This document shows, one piece after another, positions 13,640 through 28,000 of a DNA stretch of 64,000 bases. The stretch comes from Colletes latitarsis (Eukaryota > Arthropoda > Insecta > Hymenoptera > Colletidae): contig NC_135134.1 in NCBI RefSeq assembly GCF_051014445.1, positions 5,919,672 to 5,983,671 on the forward strand, read 5' to 3'. The notes below the pieces were generated by a model that saw nothing but the letters and a program-made list of their open reading frames with translations, searched no databases and had not been told where the DNA came from. A program made the translations under genes and the position numbers. How positions within the stretch are numbered: position 1 is the stretch's first letter; each line of letters begins with the position of its first letter.

Positions 13640-15420
13640 TTTAGAGAATAATTCATGTTTGGTCAAGGTTAGGCCTGGGATTTGCCCCCATTAGGGTCAT
13701 ACTTTCACAGTTTTAACATACATGTTGACCTGATCGATGGTTTTTTCTGGATTGGATCACGTAGCAATGTGGTACCATACCGAAACAGTCCATTAAACCT
13801 GGTTACGAACAATATTTTAGAGGATAACGCAAGTTATGTCAGGGATAGATCCGGGATTTTCCCTCATCGGACTCATACTTTCGCATTCTTCACATACTTG
13901 TTGAACAGATCCTGGGTTTTTTCTGGTTTGGATCACGTAGTAATGTGGTACAACACTGAAACATTCAATTAAACCTGGTCTTGATAAATATTTTAGAGGA
14001 TAACGCATGTTAGGTCTGGGTTAGGCCTGGGATTTGCCCTCATCAGGCTCATACTTTCGCGTTTTTCACATACTCGTTGAACAGATCCTGGGTTTTTTCT
14101 GGTTTGGATCACGCAGTAATGTGGGTCCACACTGAAACAGTCCATTAAACCTGGTTTCGATCAATATTTTAGAGAATAATTCATGTTAGGTCTAGGTTAG
14201 GCCTGGGATTTGCCCCCATTAGGGTCATACTTTCGCAGTATTAACATACATGTTGACCTGATCGAGGGTTTTTTCTACTTTGTATCAGGTAGCAATGTGG
14301 TACCACACTGATACAGTCCACTAAACCTGGTTTCGATCAATATTTTAGAGGATAACGCATGTTATGTCTAGGTTAGGCCTGGGACTTGCCCTCCTCAGAC
14401 TCATACTTTCGCATACCTCACATACTTTTTGAACAGATCCTGGGTTTTCTCTGGTTTGGATCGCGTAGTAATGAGGTACCACACTAAAACATTCAATTAA
14501 ACCTGGTCTTGATAAATATTTTAGAGGATAACGCATGTTAGGTCTGGGTTAGGTCTAGGATTTGCCCTCATCAGGCTCATACTTTCGCATTTTTCACATA
14601 CTTGTTGAACAGATCCTGGGCTTTTTCTGGTTTGGATCAGGCAGTAATGTGGTACCACACTGAACAGTCCACTAAACCTGGTTTCGATCAATATTTTAGA
14701 GGATAACGCATGTTATGTCTAGGTTTGGTCTGGGATTTGCTCTCATCAGGCTCATACTTTCGCATATTTGTCATACTTGTTGGCCAGATCCTTGGACTTT
14801 TCTGGATTGGATCACGTAGTAATGTGGTCCCACACTGAAGCAGTTAATTAAACCTGGATACGAACAATATTTTAGAGGATACACCATGTTAGATCTATGT
14901 TAGGCCTGGGATTTGCCCTCATCAGACTCAACTTTCGCATGTTTCACATACTTGTTGTACAGATCCTGGGTTTTTTCTGGTTTGAATCACGTGGTAATGT
15001 GGTACCACACTGAAACAGTCCATGAAACCCAGGCTCTGTCAATATTTTAAAGGATATCGCATGTTATGTCTAGGTTAGGTCTAGGATTTGCCCTCATCAG
15101 TCTCATACTTTCGCATTCTTCACATACTTCTTGAACAGATCCTGGGTTTCTTCTGGTTTCGATTACGTAGTAATGTGGTACCACACCGAAGCAGACCATT
15201 AATCCTGGTTTCGATTATTATTTTAGAGGATAACACATGTTAGGTCTAGGTTAGGTCTGGGATTTGCCCCCATCAGGGTCATACTTTCGCAGTTTTAACA
15301 TACATGTTGACCTGATCGATGGTTTTTTCTGCTTTCGATCACGTAGCAAGGTGGTACCACACTGAAACAGTCAATTAAACCTGGTTTCGATCAATATTTC
15401 ATAGGATAACGCAAGTTAGG
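13640..15420. repeat. Higher-order segment repeated at about 18907-20690
   Basis: Landmarks at 13682, 13817 and 14345 recur at 18949, 19084 and 19613 (offset 5,267-5,268, about 30 monomers). Only scattered substitutions and single-base indels separate the copies. Confidence 0.75.
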
Positions 15421-18400
15421 TCTGGGATAGGTCTGGGATTTGCCCTCATCAGGTTCATACTTTCGCAGTTTTAACATACATGTTGATCTGATCGAGGGAT
15501 TTTTCTACTTTGGATCACGGAGTAATGTGGTACCACACTGAAACAGTCCACTAAACCTGGTTTCGATCAATATTTTAGAGGATAATGCTTGTTATGTTTA
15601 GTTTAGGCCTGGGATTTTCACTCATCAGACTCATAGCTTCGCATACTTCACATACTAGTTGAACAGTTCCTGGGTTATTTCTGGTTTGGATCACGTAGTA
15701 ATGTGGTACCACACTGAAACAGTCAATTAAACCTAGTCTTGATAAATATTTTAGAGGATAACGCATGTTAGGTCTGGGTAAGGTCTAGGATTTGCCCTCA
15801 ACAGGCTCATACTTTCGCATATTTCTAATACTTCATGGCTAGATCCTGGGCTATTTCTGGATTGGATCACGTTGTAATGTGGTACCACACTGAAACAGTC
15901 CATTAAACCTGGTTTCGATCAATATTTTAGGGACTAACGCATGTTAGGTCTAGGTTAGGTCTGGGATTTGCCCTCATCAGGTTCATACTTTCGCAGTTTT
16001 AACATACATGTTGATCTGATCGAGGGATTTTTCTACTTTGGATCACGGAGTAATGTGGTACCACACTGAAACAGTCCACTAAACCTGGTTTCGATCAATA
16101 TTTTAGAGGATAACGCATGTTAGGTCTAGGTTAGGCCTGGGAGTTTCACCCATCAGTCTCATACTTTCGCATACTTCACATACTAGTTGAACAGTTCCTG
16201 GGTTATTTCTGGTTTGGATCAGGTAGTAATGTGCAACCACACTGAAACAGTCGATAAAACCTGGTTTCGATCAATATTTTTGAGGATAACGCATGTTAGG
16301 TGTAGGTTAGGCCTGGGATTTTCACTCATCAGACCCATACTTTCGCATTCATCACATATTTGTTGAACAGATCCTGGGTTATTTCTGGTTTAGATCAGGT
16401 AGTAATGTGGTACCACACTGAAACATTCAATTAAACCTGGTCTTGATAAATATTTTAGAGGATAACGCATGTTAGGTCTGGGTAAGGTCTAGGATTTGCC
16501 CTCATCAGGCTCATACTTTCGCATATTTCTAATACTTCATGGCTTGATCCTGGGCTATTTCTGGATTGGATCACGTTGTAATGTGGTACCACACTGAAAC
16601 AGTCCATTAAACCCGGTTTCGATCAATATTTTTGAGGATAACGCATGTTAGGTCTAGGTTAGGCCTGGTAGTTTCACCCATCAGTCTCATACTTTCGCAT
16701 ACTTCACATACTAGTTGAACAGTTCCTGGGTTATTTCTGGTTTGGATCACGTAGTAATGTGCTACCACACTGAAACAGTCCATTAAACCTGGTTTCGATC
16801 AATATTTTTGAGGATAACGCATGTTAGGCCTGGGAGTTTCACTCATCAGTCTCATACTTTCGCATACTTCACATACTAGTTGAACAGTTCCAGTGTTATT
16901 TCTGGTTTGGATCACGTAGTAATGTGCTACCACACTGAAACAGTCAATTAAACCTGGTTTCCGTCAATATTTTAGAGGACAACGCATGTTAGGTCTAGGT
17001 TATGTCTGGGATTTGCTCTCATCAGGCTCGTACTTTCGCATTCTTCACATTCTTGTTGAACGGTTCCTGGGTTTTTTCGGGTTTCGATCACGTAGTAATG
17101 TGGTACCACACTGAAACAGTCCATTAAACCTGGTTACGATCAATATTTTAGAGGATAACGCATGTTCTGTCTGGGATAGGTCTGGGATTTGCCCTCATCA
17201 GGCTCATACTGTCGCGTTTTTCACATACTTGTTGAACAGATCCTGGGTTTTTCCTGGTTTGAATCACGTAGTAATGTGGTACCACACTGAAACAATCAAT
17301 TAAACCTGGTTTCGATCAATATTTTAGAGGATAACGCAAGTTATGTCTGGGATTGGTCTGGGATTTGCCCTCATCAGGCTCATACATTCGCGTTTTTCAC
17401 ATACTTGTTGAACAGATCCTGGGTTTTTTCTGGTTTGGATCACGTAGCAATGTGGTACCACACAGAAACAGTCCATGAAACCTGGTTTCGATCAATATGT
17501 TAGTGAATAATTCATTTTACGTCTAGGTTAGGTCTGGGATTTGCTCTCATCAGGCTCAGTCTTTCGCATATTTCTCATACATGATGGCTAGATCCTGGGC
17601 CTTTTCTGGATTGGATCTCGTAGTAATGTAGTACCACACTGAAACAGTCCACTCAACCTTGTTTCGATCAATATTTTAGAGGATAACGCAAGATAGGTCT
17701 GGGATAGGCCTGGGATTTGCCCTGATCAGGCTCGTACTTTCACGTTTTTCACACACTTGTTGAACAGATTCTGGGTTTTTTTCTGGTTTGGATCACGTAG
17801 TAATGTGGTACCACACTGAAACAGTCAATGAAACCTGGTTTCGATCAATATTTTTTTGGTTGACGCAAGTTAGGTTTGGGATAGGTCTGGGAATTGCCCA
17901 CATCAGTGTCATATTTTCGCGTGTTTCACATGCTTGTTGAACAGATCCCTGGCTGTTTCTGGATTGGATCACGTAGTAATGTGGTACCACACTGAAACAA
18001 ACAATTAAACCTGGTCTTGATAAATATTTTAGAGGATAACGCATGTTAGGTCTGGGTTAGGTCTAGGATTTGCCCCCGTGAGGCTCATACTTTTCATATT
18101 TCTCATACTTCATGGCTAGATCCTTGGCTTTTTCTGGATTGGATCACGTAGTAATGTAGAACCACACTGAAACAGTCAATTAAAACTGGTTTCGATCAAT
18201 ATTTTAGTGGATAACGCAAGTTAGGTCTGGGATAGGTCTGGGATTTGCCCTCATCAGGCACATGCTTACGCAGTTTTAACATACATGTTGACCTGACCGA
18301 GGGTTTTTTCTGGTTTGGATCACGTAGTAATGTGGTACCACAGTGAAACAGTCCATTAAACCTGGTTTCGATCAATATTTTAGAGGATAACGCATGTTCT

Positions 18401-21400
18401 GTCTGGGATAGGTCTGGGATTTGCCCTCATCAGGGTCATACATTCGCATTTTTCACATATTTGTTGAACAGATCCTGGGTTCTTTCTGGTTTGGATCACG
18501 CAGTAATGTGGTACCACACTGAAACAGTCCACTCAACCTTGTTTCGATCAATATTTTATAGGATAACGCATGTTATGTCTGGGATAGTTCTGGGATTTGC
18601 CCTCATCAGGCTCGTACTGTCGCGTTTTTCACATACTTGTTGAACAGATCCTGGGTTTTTTCTGGTTTGAATCACGTAGTAATGTGGTACCACACTGAAA
18701 CAGTCAATTAAACCTGGTTTCGATCAATATTTTAGAGGATAACGCAAGATAGGTCTGGGATAGGTCTGGGATTTGCCCTCACCAGGCTCATACTGTCGCG
18801 TTTTTCACATACTTGTTGAACAGATCCTGGGTTTTTTCTGGTTTGGATCACGTAGTAATGTGGTACCACACTGAAACAGTCCATTAAACCTGGTTTCGAT
18901 CTATATTTTAGAGGATAACGCGTGTTTGGTCAAGGTTAGGCCTGGGATTTGCCCCCATTAGGGTCATACTTTCACAGTTTTAACATACATGTTGACCTGA
19001 TCGATGGTTTTTTCTGGATTGGATCACGTAGTAATGTGGTACCATACCGAAACAGTCCATTAAACCTGGTTACGAACAATATTTTAGAGGATAACGCAAG
19101 TTATGTCAGGGATAGATCCGGGATTTTCCCTCATCGGACTCATACTTTCGCATTCTTCACATACTTGTTGAACAGATCCTGGGTTTTTTCTGGTTTGGAT
19201 CACGTAGTAATGTGGTACAACACTGAAACATTCAATTAAACCTGGTCTTGATAAATATTTTAGAGGATAACGCATGTTAGGTCTGGGTTAGGCCTGGGAT
19301 TTGCCCTCATCAGGCTCATACTTTCGCGTTTTTCACATACTCGTTGAACAGATCCTGGGTTTTTTCTGGTTTGGATCACGCAGTAATGTGGTTCCACACT
19401 GAAACAGTCCATTAAACCTGGTTTCGATCAATATTTTAGAGAATAATTCATGTTAGGTCTAGGTTAGGCCTGGGATTTGCCCGCATTAGGGTCATACTTT
19501 CGCAGTATTAACATACATGTTGACCTGATCGAGGGTTTTTTCTACTTTGTATCAGGTAGCAATGTGGTACCACACTGATACAGTCCACTAAACCTGGTTT
19601 TCGATCAATATTTTAGAGGATAACGCATGTTATGTCTAGGTTAGGCCTGGGACTTGCCCTCCTCAGACTCATACTTTCGCATACCTCACATACTTTTTGA
19701 ACAGATCCTGGGTTTTGTCTGGTTTGGATCGCGTAGTAATGAGGTACCACACTAAAACATTCAATTAAACCTGGTCTTGATAAATATTTTAGAGGATAAC
19801 GCATGTTAGGTCTGGGTTAGGTCTAGGATTTGCCCTCATCAGGCTCATACTTTCGCATTTTTCACATACTTGTTCAACAGATCCTGGGCTTTTTCTGGTT
19901 TGGATCAGGCAGTAATGTGGTACCACACTGAAACAGTCCACTAAACCTGGTTTCGATCAATATTTTAGAGGATAACGCATGTTATGTCTAGGTTTGGTCT
20001 GGGATTTGCTCTCATCAGGCTCATACTTTCGCATATTTGTCATACTTGTTGGCCAGATCCTTGGACTTTTCTGGATTGGATCACGTAGTAATGTGGTCCC
20101 ACACTGAAGCAGTTAATTAAACCTGGATACGAACAATATTTTAGAGGATACACCATGTTAGATCTATGTTAGGCCTGGGATTTGCCCTCATCAGACTCAA
20201 CTTTCGCATGTTTCACATACTTGTTGTACAGATCCTGGGTTTTTTCTGGTTTGAATCACGTGGTAATGTGGTACCACACTGAAACAGTCCATGAAACCCA
20301 GGCTCTGTCAATATTTTAAAGGATATCGCATGTTATGTCTAGGTTAGGTCTAGGATTTGCCCTCATCAGTCTCATACTTTCGTATTCTTCACATACTTCT
20401 TGAACAGATCCTGGGTTTCTTCTGGTTTCGATTACGTAGTAATGTGGTACCACACCGAAGCAGACCATTAATCCTGGTTTCGATTATTATTTTAGAGGAT
20501 AACACATGTTAGGTCTAGGTTAGGTCTGGGATTTGCCCCCATCAGGGTCATACTTTCGCAGTTTTAACATACATGTTGACCTGATCGATGGTTTTTTCTG
20601 CTTTCGATCACGTAGCAAGGTGGTACCACACTGAAACAGTCAATTAAACCTGGTTTCGATCAATATTTCATAGGATAACGCAAGTTAGGTCTGGGATAGG
20701 TCTGGGATCTGCCCTCATCAGGGTCATATTTTCGCGTTTTTCACATACTTTTTGAACAGATCCCTGGCTTTTTCTGGTTTGAATCACGTACTAATGTGCT
20801 ACCACACTGAAAGAGTCCATTAAACCAGGTTTCGATCAATATTTTAGAGGATCACGCATGTTAGGTCTAGGTTAGGCCTGGGATTTGCTCTCATCAGGCT
20901 CGTACTTTCGCATATTCCTCATACTTGATGGCCAGATTCTGGGCTTTTCCTGGTTTGGATCACGTAGTAATGTGATGCCACACTGAAACAATCAATTAAA
21001 CCTGGTCTTGATAAATATTTTAGAGGATAACGCATGTTAGGTCTAGGTTAGGCCTGGGATTTGCCCTCATCAGGGTCATATTTTCGCGTTTTTCACATAC
21101 TTGTTGAACAGATCCAGGGTTTTTTCTGGTTTGCATCACGTAGTAATGTGGTACCACACTGAAACAGTCAATTAAACCTGGTTTCGATCAATATTTTGGA
21201 GGATAACGCAAGTTATGTCTGGGACAGGTCTGGGATTTGCCCTCATCAGGCTCATTCTTTCGCATTCTTCACCTACTTCTTGAACAGATCCTGGGATTTT
21301 TTCTGGTTTGGATCACTTAGTAATGTGGTACCACACTAAAACAGTCGATTAGACCTGGTTTCGATCAATATTTTTGAGGATAACGCAAGTTATGTCTGGT

Positions 21401-24400
21401 ATAGGTCTAGGATTTGCCCTCATCAGGCTCATACTTTCGCGTTTTTCACATACTTATTGAACAGATCCTGGACTTTTTTCTGGTTTGGATCACGTAGTAA
21501 TGTGGTACCACACTAAAACAGTCGATTAAACCTGGTTTCGATCAATATTTTTGAGGATAACGCATGTTAGGTCTGGGTTAGGTCTGGGATTTGGCCTTAT
21601 CAGGGTCATACTTTCGCATATTTCTCATGCTTGATGGCCAGATTCTGGGCTTTTTCTGGTTTGGATCACGTAGTAATGTGGTACCACACTTGAACAGTCG
21701 ATTAAACCTAGTCTCGATCGATACTTTTGAGGGTAACGCATGTTAGGTCTAGGTTAGGGCAGGGATTTGCCCTCATCAGACTCATACTTTCGCATTTTCC
21801 ACATACTTGTAGTACAGATCCTTGGTTTTTTCTGGTTTGGATCACGTAGTAATGTGGTAACACACTGAAACAGTCGTCTAAACCTTGTCTCGATCAATAT
21901 TTTAGAGGATAACGCATGTTAGGTCTGGGTTAGGTCTAGGATTTGCCCTCATCTGGCTGATACTTTCGCATTTTTCGCATACCTGTTGGCCAGATCCTGG
22001 GCTTTTTCTGGTTTGGTTCACGTAGTAATGTGGTACCACACTGAAACAGTCCATTAAACCTGTTTTCGATCAATATTCTTGAGGATAACGCATGTTAGGT
22101 CTAGGTTTGGCCTGGGATTCGCCCTCATCAGACTCATACTTTCGCATTCTTCACGTGCTTGTTGAACAGATCCTGGGTTTTTTCTAGTCTGGATCAGGTA
22201 GTAATGTGGTACCACACTGAAACAGTCGATTAACCCTGGTCACGATCAACATTTTAGAGGATAACGCCGGATAGGACACGGTTAGGTGTCGGATCTGCCC
22301 TCATCAGGCCCATACTTTCGCATATTTCTCATACTTGTTAGCCAGATCCGTTGCTTTTTCTGGATTGGATCACACAGTAATGTATTACCACACTGATACA
22401 GTCAATTATACCTGTTATCGATCAATATCTGTGAGGATAACGCATGTTAGGTCTGGGTTAGGTCCAGGATTTGCCCGCATCAGGCTCATACTTTCGCTTA
22501 TTTCTCATACTTGTTGAACAGATCCCTGGCTTTTTCTGGTTTGGATCACGCAGTAATGAAGTATCACACTGAAACAGTCCACGAAACCTGGTTTCGATCA
22601 ATATTTTAGAGGATAACGCATGTTAGGTCTAGGTTAGGCCTGGGATTTGCCCTCATCAGACTCATGCTTTCGCATTCTTCACATGCTTGTTGAACAGATC
22701 CTGGGTTTTTCTGGTTTGGATCACGTAGTAATGTGGTACCACACTGATACAGTCAGTTAAACCTAGATACGTCAAATATTTTAGAGGATAACGCGTGTTA
22801 GGTCTGGGTTAGGTCTAGGATTTGCCCTTATCTGGCTCATACTTTCGCATTTTTCGCAAACTCGTTGGCCTGATCCGGGGCTTTTTCTGGTTTGGATCAC
22901 GTGGTAATGTGGTACCACACTGAAACAGTCAATTAAACCTAGTCTCGGTCAATATTTTAAAAGATAACGCATGTTAGGTCTGGGTTAGGTCTGGGATTTG
23001 CCCTCATCAGGATCATACTTTCACATTTTTCGCTTACTAGTTGGCCCGATCCCGGGCTTTTTCTGGTTTGGATCATGTGGTAAAGTGGTATCACACTGAA
23101 ATAGTCCTTTAAACTTGGTTTCGATCAATAGCCTAGAGGATAACTTATGTTAGGTCAAGGTTAGGCCTGGGATTTGCTCTCATCAGACTTATACTTTCGC
23201 ATTCTTCACATACTTGTTGAACAGCTCCTGGGTTTTTTCTGGTGTGGATCAGGTAGTAATGTGGTACCACACTGAAACAGTCGATTAAACCTGGTTTCGA
23301 CCTGTATTTTAGAGGTTAACGCATGTTTGGTCTAGGTTTGGTCTGGGATTTGCTCTCATCAGGCTCATACTTTCGCATATTTCTCAAACTCCTTGGCCAG
23401 ATTCTGTGCTTTCAATGGTTTGGATAACGTAGTAATATGGTACCACCCTGAAACTGTCAATTCAACCTGGTTTCGATCAACATTTTAGAGGATAACGCAA
23501 GTTATGTCTGGGATAGGACTAGGATTTGCCCTCGTCAGGCACATACTTTCGCTTATTTCTCATACTTCATCGCTAGATCCTGAGCTTTTTCTGGATTGGA
23601 TCACGTAGTAATGTGGTACCACACTGAAACGGTCAATTAAACCAGGTTTCGATCAATAATTTAGAGGATAACGCAAGTTAGGTCTGGGATAGGTCTGGGA
23701 TTTGCCCTGATCAGGCTCGTACTTTCACGTTTTTCACACACTTGTTGAACAGATCCTGGGTTTCTTCTGGTTTGGATCACGTAGTAATGTGGTACCACAC
23801 CGAAGCAGACCATTAAACCTGGTTTCGATCAATATTTTAGAGGATTACGCATGTTAGGTCTAGGTTAGGCCTGGGATTTGCCCTCATCTGGGTCATACTT
23901 TCGCAGTTTTAACATACATGTTGACCTGATCGATGGTTTTTTCTGCTTTCGATCACGTAGCAAGGTGGTACCACACTGAAACAGTCAATTAAACCTGGTT
24001 TCGATCAATATTTCATAGGATAACGCAAGTTAGGTCTGGGATAGGTCTGGGATCTGCCCTCATCAGGGTCATATTTTCGCGTTTTTCACATACTAGTTGA
24101 ACAGATCCCTGGCTTTTTCTGGTTTGAATCACGTACTAATGTGGTACCACACTGAAAGAGTCCATTAAACCAGGTTTCGATCAATATTTTAGAGGATCAC
24201 GCATGTTAGGTCTAGGTTAGGCCTGGGATTTGCTCTCATCAGGCTCGTACTTTCGCATATTCCTCATACTTGATGGCCAGATTCTGGGCTTTTTCTGGTT
24301 TGGATCACGTAGTACTGTGGTACCACACTGAAACAGTCCATTAAACCTGGTTTCGATCAATATTTTAGAGTATGACGCATGTTACATCTTGGTAAGGTCT

Positions 24401-25020
24401 AGGATTTGCCCTCATCAGTTTCATACATTCGCATTCTTCACATACTTCTTGAACAGATCCTGGGCTTTTTCTGGATTGGATTACGTAGTAATGTGGTACC
24501 ACACTAAAACAGACAATTAAACCTGGTTTCCATCAATAGTTTAGAGGATAACGCAAGTTATGTCTGGGATAGGTCTGGGATTTGCCCTCATCAGGCTCAT
24601 ACTTTCGCGTTTTTCACATACTTGTTGAACAGATCCTCGGTTTTTTCTGGTATGGATCACGTAGTAATGTGGTACCACACTGAAACAGTCGATTAAACCC
24701 GGTTTTGATCAATGTTTTAGAGGATAACGCAAGTTAGGTCAAGGTTAGGCCTGGAATTTGCTCTCATCAGACTCATACTTTCGCATTCTTCACATACTTG
24801 TTGAACGGATCCTTGGTATTTTATGGTTTGGATCAGGTAGTAATGTGGTACCACACTAAAACAGTCGATTGAACCTGGTTTCAATCAATATTTTTGAGGA
24901 TAACGCAAGTTATGTCTGGTATAGGTCTGGGATTTGCCCTCATCAGGCTCATACTTTCGCGTTTTTCACATACTTATTGAACAGATCCTGGGCTTTTTTC
25001 TGGTTTGGATCACGTAGTAA

Positions 25021-28000
25021 TGTGGTACCACACTAAAACAGTCGATTAAACCTGGTTTCGATCAATATTTTTGAGGATAACGCATGTTAGGTCTGGGTTA
25101 GGTCTGGGATTTGGCCTTATCAGGGTCATACTTTCGCATATTTCTCATGCTTGAGGGCCAGATTCTGGGCTTTTTCTGGTTTGGATCACGTAGTACTGTG
25201 GTACCACACTGAAACAGTCCATTAAACCTGGTTTCGATCAATATTTTAGAGTATGACGCATGTTACATCTTGGTAAGGTCTAGGATTTGCCCTCATCAGT
25301 TTCATACATTCGCATTCTTCACATACTTCTTGAACAGATCCTGGGCTTTTTCTGGATTGGATTACGTAGTAATGTGGTACCACACTAAAACAGACAATTA
25401 AACCTGGTTTCCATCAATAGTTTAGAGGATAACGCAAGTTATGTCTGGGATAGGTCTGGGATTTGCCATCATCAGGCTCATACTTTCGCGTTTTTCACAT
25501 ACTTGTTGAACAGATCCTCGGTTTTTTCTGGTATGGATCACGTAGTAATGTGGTACCACACTGAAACAGTCGATTAAACCCGGTTTTGATCAATGTTTTA
25601 GAGGATAACGCAAGTTAGGTCAAGGTTAGGCCTGGAATTTGCTCTCATCAGACTCATACTTTCGCATTCTTCACATACTTGTTGAACAGATCCTGGGCTT
25701 TTTCTGGATTGGATTACGTAGTAATGTGGTACCACACTAAAACAGACAATTAAACCTGGTTTCCATCAATAGTTTAGAGGATAACGCATGTTAGGTCTGG
25801 GTTAGGGCTAGGATTTGCCCTCATCAGGCTCATACTTTCGCATATTTCTCATACCTGTTAGCCAGATCCGTTGCTTTTTCTGGATTGCATCACATACTGA
25901 TGTAGTACCACACTGAAACTGTCAATTATACCTGGTCTCGATAAATATTTTAGAGGATAACTCATGTTAGGTCAAGGTTAGGCCTGGGATTTGCCCTCAT
26001 CACACTCATACTTTCGCATCCTTCACATACTTGTTGAACAGATCCTTGGTATTTTATGGTTTGGATCAGGTAGTAATGTGGTACCACACTGAAACAGTCG
26101 ATTAAACCTGGTTTCGATCTATATTTTAGAGGATAACGCATGTTAGGTCTGGGCTAGGTCCAGGATTTGCCCGCATCTGGCTCATACTTTCGCATATTTC
26201 TCATACTTGTTGGCCAGATCCTGGGCTTTCTCTGGTTTGGATCACGTAGTAAAGTGGTACCACTCTGAAACAGTCGAATAAACCTGGGTTCGATCAATAT
26301 TATAGATGATAACGCATGTTAGGTCTGGGTTAGGGCTAGGATTTGCCCTCATCAGACCAATACTTTCGCATTCCTCGCATACTTGTTGAACAGATCCTGG
26401 GTTATTTCTAGTTTGTATCACGTAGTAAATTGGTACCACCCTGAAACAGTCGACTAATCCTGGTCTCGAACAGTATTTTATTGGATAACGCATGTTAGGT
26501 CTGGGTGAGGCCTCGGATTTGCCCTCATCAGACTCATACTTTCGCATATTTGTCATACCTGTTGGCCAGATCCTTGGACTTTTCTGGATTGGATCACGTA
26601 GTAATGTGGTACCACACTGAAGCAGTTAATTAAACCTGGATACGAACAATATTTTAGAGGATACACCATGTTAGATCTAGGTTAGGCCTGGGATTTGCCC
26701 TCATCAGACTCAACTTTCGCATGTTTCACATACTTGTTGTACAGATCCTGGGTTTTTTCTGTTTTGAATCACGTGGTAATGTGGTACCACACTGAAACAG
26801 TCCATGAAACCCAGGCTCTGTCAATATTTTAAAGGATATCGCATGTTATGTCTAGGTTAGGTCTAGGAATTGCCCTCATCAGTCTCATACTTTCGCATTC
26901 TTCACATACTTCTTGAACAGATCCTGGGTTTTTTCTGGATTCGATTACGTAGTAATGTGGTACCACACTGAAGCAGACCATTAATCCTGGTTTCGATTAT
27001 TATTTTAGAGCATAACACATGTTAGGTCTAGGTTAGGTCTGGGATCTGCCCTCATCAGGGTCATACTTTCGCAGTTTTAACATACATGTTGACCTGATCG
27101 ATGGTTTTTTCTGCTTTAGATCACGTAGCAAAGTGGTACCACACTGAAACAGTCCATTAAACCTGGTTTCGATCAATATTTTAGAGGATTTCGCATATTA
27201 GGTCTAGGTTAGGCCTGGGATTTGCTCTCATCAGGCTCGTACTTTCGCATATGTCTCATACTTGATGGCCAGATCCTGGGCTTTTTCTGGTTTGGATCAC
27301 GTAGTACTGTGGTACCACACTGAAACAGTCCATTAAACCTGGTTTCGATCAATATTTTAGAGTATGACGCATGTTATGTCTTGGTAAGGTCTAGGATTTG
27401 CCCTCATCAGTTTCATACATTCGCGTTCTTCACATACTTCTTGAACAGATCCTGGGCTTTTTCTGGATTGGATTACGTAGTAATGTGGTACCACACTGAA
27501 ACAGTCAATTAAACCTGGTTTCCATCAATGTTTTAGAGGATAACGCAATTTAGGTCTGGGATAGGTCGGGGATTTGCCCTCATCCGGCTCATACTTTCGC
27601 ATATTTCTCATACTTGTTGGCCAGATCCTGGGCTTTTTCTGGTTTGGATCACGTAGTAATGTGGTACCACTCTGAAACAGTCGAAGAAACCTGGGTTCGA
27701 TCTATATTATAGATGATAACGCATGTTAGGTCTGGGTTAGGTCTAGGATTTGCCCTCATCAGACCAATACTTTCGCATTCCTCACATACTTGTTGAACAG
27801 ATCCTGGGTTATTTCTAGTTTGTATCATGTAGTAAATTGGTACCACCCTGAAACAGTCGATTAATCCTGGTCTCGATCTATATTTTAGAGGATAACGCAT
27901 GTTAGGTCTGGGTTAGGTCCAGGAATTGCCCGCATCTGGCTCATACTTTCGCATATTTGTCATACTTGTTGGCCAGATCCTTGGATTTTTCTGGATTGGA